64,000 bases of DNA from Gnetum montanum (Eukaryota; Streptophyta; Gnetopsida; Gnetales; Gnetaceae). The stretch lies in the NCBI GenBank assembly GCA_015680685.1, contig MNCI01036173.1, positions 430,434-494,433 on the forward strand, given 5' to 3'. The notes under the pieces were generated by a model that searched no databases, was not told the origin of the DNA, and saw only the letters and a list, made by a program, of their open reading frames with translations. Shown piece after piece: positions 56,695 through 64,000 of the stretch. The position numbers and the translations under genes were made by a program. The stretch's first letter is position 1. Every line of letters starts with the position of its first letter.

Positions 56695-57985
56695 TTAGAT
56701 GTAATACCGCTTAAAGTACAGATGATTCACTGGGTTCGGATGCTCGTTGCCATCGATATCTGCTAACTTGAATGCTCCATTGTCGTATGCACTGATGACC
56801 AGAAAAGGGCCTTCCCAGTTTGTAGAGAATTTGCCTATTGGTTCTCAAATGGCCTTAAGGAATAAGTCTCCTTTCTTGATTAGTCGTTGATGCAAATTAT
56901 GCCGATGCTTCTATCTTTGTTTATCCTGATATCTTTCGATGGTGTCGAGCATCTGGATGCGCTTCTCTTCTACTGAGTCTAAATCCAAAATTCTAGACTT
57001 GCTATGTTGAGTCTCATTTATAATTATGGAGAGGACCATCCACAATGAGGGAACCTGTAACTCCAAGGGAAACACTACTTTGGATCCATAGACTAGGCTA
57101 TAGGGCATCTTGTCCGTAGCCGTTCTACACATCATACGATATGCACATAGCACGTAGAGGATTTTTTCATGCCATCGTTTTTTGTTGTTACTGAGCATCT
57201 TCTTAAGTAGATTGATAATTACCTTGTTTTTTGCTTCTGCTTGACCATTTGCTTGTGGGTAATAGGGTGAGGAAAAAGATTTCTTTATACCAAGATTATC
57301 GCAAAAAGATTTAGTTTCTGTGCTATTAAATTGTGGCCCATTGTCAGTCACAATAGTCATAGGGAGCCCAAATCTGGTTACAATATTGTCTAAGATGAAA
57401 TGGCAAACCTGTTGAGATATAATCTTCCATAGGCGGATAGCCTCAGCCCACTTCGTGAAGTACTCAGTGGTGGTGATAATGAAACTATGTCCTGCGGAAG
57501 ATTTAGGTGTGATGGGACCTATGATATCTAGTCCCCATCGTTGGAATGGCCAAGTAATCTATGTAGTATGTATTTCAGTTGTTGACATGTGTATTAGGTT
57601 TGCATAATGTTGGCACATGTCACACATCTTAACTTTGGTAAGGCAGTTTTTTTCCATGTACGGCCAATAGTACCCTAGGCATCTGATCTTAGCGGTTATG
57701 GCTCACAGGGCTACGTGTCCTCCACACAGCCCCTCATAGACTTCACTAACTATTCATTGTGCTTGGTCATTATTAATGCAAGTTAACAATACTCCAGCAA
57801 AAGAGCGTCTACAAAGAATACTATCTCTAATGATGACGTATTTCCTAGCATTCTTGTGCATTGCATCTTTCTGTACATGTGTTAGCTCATGTGGTGGTTC
57901 GCTATGTAGAAGGTAAGTCTTAATGTTGTTGTACCATTTTGGCGTTCCTCCCATGTTTAATGAAGAGGTTTGCACCGCTTGAATG
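56695..57985 (-). pseudogene. E5 integrase
   Basis: In minus order the zinc-binding part comes first (VYEGLCGGH...NCLTKVKMCDMCQ), then RWGLDIIGPITPKSSAGHS (first Asp). YFTKWAEAIRL follows, then VTDNGPQFNSTET (second Asp) and SPYYPQANGQAEAKNKV (third catalytic Glu intact). The C-terminal domain (RWHEKILYVLCAYRMM; PYSLVYGSKVVFPLELQVPS) runs to a stop at 56695 after LYFKRYYI. The open stretch 56911-57360 is the best preserved integrase in the window. Two or three stops lie upstream. Confidence 0.85.
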
Positions 57986-57989
57986 ATAG

Positions 57990-58436
57990 GTTTTGTATAT
58001 TCCATCATTAAAGCGGGCCAAGTGGCAAACAAGTGTGGTGGCACATTTAGTGCCAGTGTTGCCAATGCATCGGCCACAGCGTTTTCGTTACACAGCACGT
58101 GTTGAGCATCGATTGTCATAAATTGTTTCAGGAGATCTTTAGCCATATCGTAGTAGGATATACATGCATAGCTTTGTAGGTGTATACTCCTATGATTTGA
58201 TTGATGATGAGCATCGAATCACCTTGGATTTCCAGGTGTTGAACGTTGAGTTCCCTCGCTATCAACAATCCTCTAAGGATTCCCTCATACTCTACCACAT
58301 TGTTCATACAAGGGAAGGCTAGGAGGTAAGCCAATGGATGCACATCCTCAAGGGAAAGTGTAATAATAGTGGCAGCACTACTACCTCTAGTAGTTGAAGC
58401 TCTGTTGAAATATAGCATCGCTTCGAGACCTGTCAA
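57990..58436 (-). pseudogene. E5 second (archaeal-type) RNase H
   Basis: It reads MLYFNRASTTRGSSAATI, where the first catalytic Asp is Asn, then FPCMNNVVEYEGILRGLL, IQGDSMLIINQIIGVYTYKA, FMTIDAQHVLCNENAVADAL. One frameshift lies at 58140. With the RNase H just upstream it gives the dual RNase H layout of Tat elements. Confidence 0.8.
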
Positions 58437-58479
58437 TACAGTGCTTAAACTATGTACATGTTCATCCAGGAATTCTAGT

Positions 58480-60100
58480 TCTATTGTAGCTTGATCTTTA
58501 ATAGGCGATGTTGCTAGCTGGTCAGCTATAGCCTGACCTTTAGTGGATGATTGGCCAACATAATGTAAATCAAATTCGGCTGTGATAGCCTTCTAGCGAG
58601 CTATGCTACTACTTTCATACAAGTTGTTTGAGATAACCCGCAGAATGATATTGACTTAACTGCAGAAAAGATAATGCTTACATTTTTTAAGTGCGAAAAC
58701 CAATGCCAAATAGTTAGGCTCCACTTCATTGTACCTTTTTTCATACGCAAATAAAGCATGACTGAGGTAATAGATAGGGGCTTCTGATCCATCGTTCCTT
58801 TTTTGGCAAAGTAACGCAGCTATAGACACGTTTGAGTTTACTAGATAGATGTAAAAAGGCTAATCCCTTTGTGATAGGAAAACCATTGGTAAATGTTGCA
58901 GCTCCTTTTTTAAGTTTTCAAATGCCTGCTGGCAGTCATCGGTCAATTCAAAATTAACACCCTTCTTGAGGAGGTGGTGCATGGGATGCAATTTATCTGT
59001 TAACTTTGAAATGAACCACATGATAAATTGTAGTCTACCCTACAACCCATGTAGTTCCTTGAGGTTTGTAGGTGGTGATAAATTGACAATGGATTTAACA
59101 TTGTCAGGATCGACTCGGATGCCAGTCTCTGATACTACAAACCCCAACATGCATCCAGTTTTGGTTCCAAATACACATTTCTTTAGGTTGAGCCGTAATT
59201 CATGCTTGAGACATCGTTTAAGGACTAACTCTAGGTATTCTGAATGATCTTCTAACTTTATAGACTTGACAGCTATGTCATCCACATAGTCGTTCAATCT
59301 CCCTAAGAGGTAGTCGCTAAAGATGTATGTCATGGCTTGTTGATATATTGCTCCAGCATTTTTATGCCTGAAAGACATCATAGTGTAATAGAAGGTTCCC
59401 CAGGGTGTCATGAATATCGTAGTCAATTGATGTTCTGGATTAATAAGAATTTTATTATAGCCTGAAAAGCCATCCATAAAGGATAGGAGCACGTGACCAG
59501 CTGTTGTGTCAATCAGTTGGTCGATACTCGGTAACAAGAAATTGTCCTTAATCATAGCTTTGTTCAGATCCTGGAAGTCTATGCAGATGCGTATGCCTCC
59601 CATTTTCTTAGAGACAACTACGATCTTGGACACCCAGTCTGAGTAATCAACTACACAAATGAAACTAGCCCAATACAACTTGGTGATTTCATTATGCACT
59701 GCTAGCGCGATTTCTGGCTTAATCTTTCGGGCCTTCTGTCTAATTTCTTTAATGCATGGATCTAAGATTATGTTATGTTGTATTAATCTTAGGTATAATC
59801 CTAGCATGTCTCCGTATGATCATGTGAATATAGCAGCGTTGCCCTGGATCACTTGTGTTATGTTGCTTTATGTCTGTTGGTCTAGGAGGGCACTAACCCT
59901 AAGATTTTTATTTTCACCCTTGTGCGTAACCACAAGGACCTCGTTGAGAGGGTCCTCGGTTATATCACCAGCCTCCAGGTCAAGAGTTCAGGCTAGATGT
60001 TTTGGCCAGTCTAGGGATGTTTCCAATGTTGCTATGGTTGCATCACATAGGGAAAGATCTGTTTCTACCAATGTGTAATTAAGCTATCTAGTGGTCTCCC
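58480..60100 (-). pseudogene. E5 reverse transcriptase and RNase H
   Basis: In minus order: linker (WPKHLA, TEDPLNEVLVV), then RT in an open 255-codon stretch (59040-59807). This includes KPEIALAVHNEITKLYWASF, GGIRICIDFQDLNKAMIKD, LLSFMDGFSGYNKILI, TPWGTFYYTMMSF, catalytic DYVDDIAVKS intact, and LNLKKCVFGTKTGCMLGFVV. RNase H follows (DGSEAPIYYLSHALFAYEKR, LALVFALKKCKHYLF) with stops. Except for a few TAG codons this is the best RT here. Confidence 0.85.
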
Positions 60101-60199
60101 CATATGGGCCTGTTAAGATGAGGGGTGTGGATAAAGCTGCGTCCATTTGCAAATTTCCTTGCAAAAAATGCCAAAACGGAAGTTGTTACATTATTTTTC

Positions 60200-60430
60200 T
60201 TTGTGTCAGAGTTGCATATTAGAGAAGCTTCCAGTTTAAAGTCTTAGTGGACCGCTACGAACCAGGTTTTCCTAGATGCTAGTGTGTGAAATAAGACAAA
60301 AGATGCAATGTGGCATGTCTAGCGTGTCATGAAATTTAAATTTTTGTACAGACCGTAGTTAATGTAGCTAGATTATGAGATGATAAATTATGTATTAGTT
60401 TAAGGTCATTTTGGACCACAATCCACATGA
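60200..60430 (-). repeat. E5 spacer between RT and antisense gene: motif copies
   Basis: In element sense: GTAGCGGTCCACTAAGACTT followed by TAAACTGG at about 60230-60260, and GTCCAAAATGACCTTAAACT at about 60395-60415. They hold the position of the E1 and E3 arrays. Confidence 0.6.
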
Positions 60431-60671
60431 TATCTACGAAATTAATGCCTTGATCTCCGCATTTCATGTTATACTAACATCGGCATTTCAGGAAGGTTCC
60501 GCATGAATCGGGCTGAAAGAAAAGTTAGTTTCAAGAATTTTGTTTATAAACCCATGGTTCATGCTCAAAACAGGTTACAAATATCACAAATTTGGATTTG
60601 GCCATTGCAGAAAGGGGGTGTGAGCAAGGCGTGAATAGATGATTTTATGAAGATTTTGTTCAATTGCAAGT

Positions 60672-61605
60672 ATGGTACCCAAGATCAAAGGAAAGAATGC
60701 CAAACTGGCTAAGATTGACGAAGTTCAGGAAAGTTTGTAGTGAGCTTTGTAGGCCAAAGTTGTGGCTCGGGAAGTTACCCCGCTTAACCGGTAAGTCTTC
60801 GTTCACCTGTCTGCACTATTGTTATGTTTTTTGTAGCGTCGTAGTTGTATATTTTTGCATACGCATGTTGCGTCGGGTGTTAATGTCTGTTCACATGGAC
60901 TGAGCTATTGTGATTTGTTATGTTATTCTTGAAAATGGATTTTGTATCACTACGAAGGCTTGGGTAGTATCAAGTAATATCATGCAGATGTAATATGTAG
61001 CTAAAAGAAATGTCTAAGTATTGTATCCATGCATGGCATAATCAGGGTTTTTTTTTCTTCCTTTTCTTCCAGTAATAGTTACATATTAAGCTGGGGTAAT
61101 ACACAATATTATTTTCATCACCATTGTCAAGGACAACCCTTGAGTTGTTGCAAGGCTTTGGGCGATTTTGATGATGCGTCTCGAGTATGTCCTGTAATTT
61201 TTTGGGAACCAAGAAAAACCCTGATGTAGCATGATGGATGTTCATGTCTAAATGGTTTGCCTAATAGTAATACATTTTTATTGTACAGTATTATGCTAAA
61301 GCCCATCCTAATCATTTTGGACATCGTGGGTGTTCTATGCTGCATGCATGTTCCCACGGCCAATGTTCCTCCTCCTCATGCTCGTATAAAGGAGGAGGCG
61401 GTGTGGTTCTGAAGGGGTGCACAAGGGTTCTTGCAGTTTTTGCTCTATAATTACAGCATAATCATCTGGTCACATCTACCAGGTGATGTAGCTACAGCTA
61501 TTTTGGAGATGCTACTAGTTGGTTCAACGCAGGGCATTTTGGCATTCCTGACGGATGGCAGGATTGAGACTGTGTGGATGAAAGACCACGAACAGAGTGC
61601 CAAAG
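60672..61605 (+). pseudogene. E5 antisense cargo gene, exons 1-2, cut by C2
   Basis: Exon 1 is 60672-60790: MVPKIKGKNAKLAKIDEVQ, then three stops, then KVVAREVTPLN; donor GTAAGTCTTC. It aligns with E3 exon 1 (MAPKTHLALEKVEEVKK). Intron 1 is 498 bp, ending TTATTGTACAG. Exon 2 from 61289 reads LKPILIILDIVGVLCCM, then EEAVWF, a TGA in place of Arg, RGAQGFLQFLL, YSIIIWSHL, and GSTQGILAFLTD. It is interrupted at 61605 by the C2 LTR. The strand is opposite to E5 pol, as in the other copies, so it confirms the arrangement in a minus-strand element. Confidence 0.85.
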
Positions 61606-62568
61606 TGTTGGCACATTTAGCCATTTCATGGAACAGCAAAGGTGATAAAATATGAATAAGCCATAGAAGATATTCAAAAATATATATATATTATGTTTCT
61701 ACCCTATTGATATTTTAATACCAGAGGTTTCATATGGAAATTTGTTGAATGAAGATATAGTGTTTCCACTTTCAAATAATGATACCAAGGAAAGGAAAAT
61801 TTATCATGCTCCTGTGTGAAGGGAAGTTTGAAAAAGAGTTGAAAAGCTTTATCGATTAAAAAGAGCCACCCTATCCATGAATGCATCAATGAGAAATAAA
61901 AATCAACCTTATGGAAGTCATCATTGCAAGATTTGAATAATGTTTTTATAGAAAAATAATCCAGAAGAATGCCCGTTCTTTCACAAGGAATCGTGTTGGT
62001 GGTTTATGTAGGAAAGTGCTAAGGTTTATCAACCTGTAATGGCTTCTATTTTTGACGCAAAACCAACTATTCTCTTTGGCCTCAAATCAGCGGCACCTCT
62101 GCTGGACGCGTTGTGACAAAACCTTGTAGGGACGTGGATTCAAAGGTGATGGAGGAAGAACTCTCATGGACGTTGCCGCTTTCAAGACAGAAACCATTTC
62201 AATTTTAAAATTTTTTCAATAAAAATGCAACCGATCCGCCCGCCTTCAATGATGTTCACTGTGTTCTGCAATGTGCGCACTGTGTGAATATTTTTTTGGC
62301 TGTTGCAGGGCCATTCTTAACCTACCACACCAGACGCCGTTATTCACTGATGCTCAAATCTACGATACATTTGCCCTTGACTGTAAAATCAATGGCAGGA
62401 ATTTGAAAGACAATCTGTAGGAACACAAAAAATGCAGGAAGTCCTAAGCAAATTTGGGGCAAAACAAAACTATTCCAGGCAATCGAAACCCTATGTCCAG
62501 GGCCATATGTTCAATACATCATTTTTTTTCCAGATCTTTCTCCTCCGGCAACCGAACATCACATAGCA

Positions 62569-62760
62569 ATGATGCCGAATGCAGCAGCAGAGCCTTCTTC
62601 CGCGGTGGCGGTTGATAACAATTTTTGGCAAGGGTGGGATATTTCGGAAGTATTCGATGGTAGTTCTAGGCCTGGCACCTTCACATTTAGGCTTGATATT
62701 TTGAATTTAAATTTTTCCAGCCATTTTCATACGGGTGCAAGTGCACATAAATTATTTTAG
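62569..62760 (+). other. Possible captured coding fragment in C2 (63 codons)
   Basis: An ATG frame MMPNAAAEPSSAVAVDNNF, WQGWDISEVFDGSSRPGTF sits in the part of C2 not shared with C1, where C1 holds the Rab fragment. Its first 40 codons are GC-richer than the surroundings and look protein-like; the end (LNFSSHFHTGASAHKLF) looks intronic. I do not recognise the family. It could be chance. Confidence 0.3.
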
Positions 62761-63051
62761 ATTAGGTACCATCAACATCTATACCAAGGTAGATATTATA
62801 TTTTCACCTTGTTCATAAAATCACTAAGGGCTTCAATAATATTCTTAAAAATTTTAAACAAGTAAAAATGAAAAGCTAGTAGAGCTATAATTGTAAACAA
62901 TTATATGGAACTATTGGAATTATTTTTCAAAAGAAATATTTATATATCTCCTAACTTCCTAACTTCCTAAGTTAATACTTCCTAACTTGTTGGACAAGTT
63001 ACTTGGGAGAGAAGTTAGGTAAGATATTTTTGAATATGTAACCACCTTTGA

Positions 63052-63065
63052 ACCCTATAAAAAGG
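63052..63065 (+). promoter_or_regulatory. TATA box of the C2 LTR
   Basis: ACCCTATAAAAAGGCTTC is preceded by CTAACTTGTTGG-type repeats (62950-63020) and followed by sequence matching C1's leader. It is the same core promoter as at 1443-1456. Confidence 0.75.
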
Positions 63066-64000
63066 CTTCAAAGGGGAGGTCAGGAAAGGAGGACTTTTGA
63101 AAAGGACACTTGATACATCACACTTTTGGAGAAGACACTTTGGGAAGGCTACTAGCTAGCACTTGGGATCTCATATCATCATCACTTTTGAGATCACACT
63201 TGGGGTCTTGGAAGATTTGTAAAGAAGATTGCTTGTAAGATGGCTTGCTAAAGGAAAGATTTCAGCCTCTTTGTTATAGTCCTATGAGTTATGTTTCTTT
63301 TTTTGTTTAAATTTTTTAGCTAGTGGTTTAGATAGTATCATCCTTGGCAAGTAATTTTGGGATTTTTAGATTGCTCTTATTGTTCTTGTTGCCCGATAGA
63401 AATTTCTATTAAAATTTTGCCATAGAAGCGCTTGTGTTTAAAAGCCTTAAGAGCATTTTAGTAGTAAATTTCATTATTGTGCAACGTGTGGGAACTGCTA
63501 TTGGGATTGTTGTAAGAGAGCCTCTGTTTGTAGTCACGCCGTTGAACAATTCAGTAGTCGAGAGGGTTCAGAAAATCTTTGGTATTTTGATGGGACCTGA
63601 ATAGCTTCTTTTTATCTTTAAAGTGAATTCCCGTGGTATTTCAATCAGAAATTGTCAAGTCTTTTAAAGGTTCTGTTTGAATGCAATCGTTGACATCTAT
63701 TATCTAGTCAAAATGAAGTCTCGTACGTGGTAGTTTACGCAACAATTTTTGGTAGCATAGTAGGATTGTCTTGAATAAATTGCTTATTTGAGCCTTGGAA
63801 GTTTGAACAATTCGTAGATATTGAATTTGGGATAGCTTTATTATGAAGTGTTTACTGGTATCATTTTACCTTGTTGAAATATTTGAGGTCCACACAAATC
63901 TGCTTTCTTTTCTGGTCTGCTTATTTTAATCGAATCTTGCTCTATTTCTAGTTTTCTTGTGGAACTATCTCTTTCTTTGGGGAAAATTAGGAGTAGATTG

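Larger units (their letters stand above)
61606..64000 (+). mobile_element. C2: LTR of the C1 family, runs off the window
   Basis: It starts TGTTGGCACATTTAGCCATT and matches the reverse complement of C1 from 3235 for about 37 bp. It then diverges, and matches again from about 62945 through 64000 (TATA region, CCTCTTTGTTATAGTCCTAT, TTAGATAGTATCAT). By comparison with C1 its end would be about 150 bp beyond the window. CAAAG (61601-61605) would be the left target-site copy. Whether it is a solo LTR or the 5' LTR of a full element cannot be seen. Confidence 0.82.

Noticed and set aside
60672-61605. An independent host FCP1-like gene at this place
   Set aside because: Its exon 1 and exon 2 align with the antisense gene of E1, E3 and E4, and it lies just upstream of E5 RT on the opposite strand, so it is the E5 copy of the cargo gene.
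62569-62760. A complete host gene in C2
   Set aside because: Only 63 codons without a recognisable domain, inside an LTR; kept only as a possible captured fragment.
1-64000. tRNA, rRNA, riboswitches, bacterial-type operons
   Set aside because: None seen on either strand; intron-bearing frames, TATA-type LTR promoters and Tat elements mark plant nuclear DNA.

Overview
The window is repeat-rich nuclear DNA of a land plant. Nearly everything in it is degenerate LTR-retrotransposon sequence nested inside older elements. No rRNA, tRNA, operon or intact single-copy host gene was found. A gymnosperm or another large-genome plant would fit, but the species cannot be fixed from the sequence. The dominant family is Ty3/gypsy of the Tat type. 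This shows from a Tat-style gag with a CxxHxxxGHxTxxC knuckle, a retropepsin, reverse transcriptase, a normal RNase H, a second (archaeal-type) RNase H, and an integrase with no chromodomain visible.

Layout as I read it. E1 (+) is the outermost element: gag 1-351 and 3241-4660, protease 13357-14043, pol 19895-22932. It is interrupted by C1, a 2,879-bp solo LTR (357-3235) with a perfect 5-bp target duplication, and by E2 (4661-13356, minus), a gag-protease-only element with both LTRs. E3 (+) follows: gag 23363, protease, pol to 36447, 3' LTR 37867-39570. It abuts X (39571-42141), a truncated LTR plus truncated gag. X is interrupted by E4 (+; 5' LTR 42142-43660, gag-protease to 47723), whose LTR family is that of E2. 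E4 is broken at 53675 by E5 (minus; 3' LTR 53675-55057, pol 56695-60100), and E5 is broken at 61606 by C2, a second copy of the C1 LTR family that runs off the window.

The unusual content is a gene on the opposite strand of these elements, between protease and reverse transcriptase. It is present at the same place in E1 (14579-19002), E3 (27714-32120), E4 (48649-52943) and, truncated, E5 (60672-61605). It has about eight exons with matching lengths and splice positions, roughly 1,100 codons, an ATG exon, a conserved upstream TATA-like box in E1 and E3, and an acidic C-terminal exon ending in a stop. Exons 2-3 look like an FCP1/NIF-type HAD-phosphatase domain whose catalytic Asp motifs are altered. 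Because the gene is antisense, its introns would not be removed from the genomic RNA and so survive retrotransposition. I consider this intron-bearing antisense cargo gene the main candidate for an undescribed system.

A second system-level signal is a short strand-specific motif (core ATGACNTTAAACTAGCA, preceded by GTCCG). It is repeated in every spacer examined: protease/antisense gene, antisense gene/RT, and integrase/LTR, always in element-sense orientation, including the minus-strand elements. The C1 LTR also carries a Rab11/RabA GTPase pseudogene. Similarities are judged by eye; no percentages were computed.
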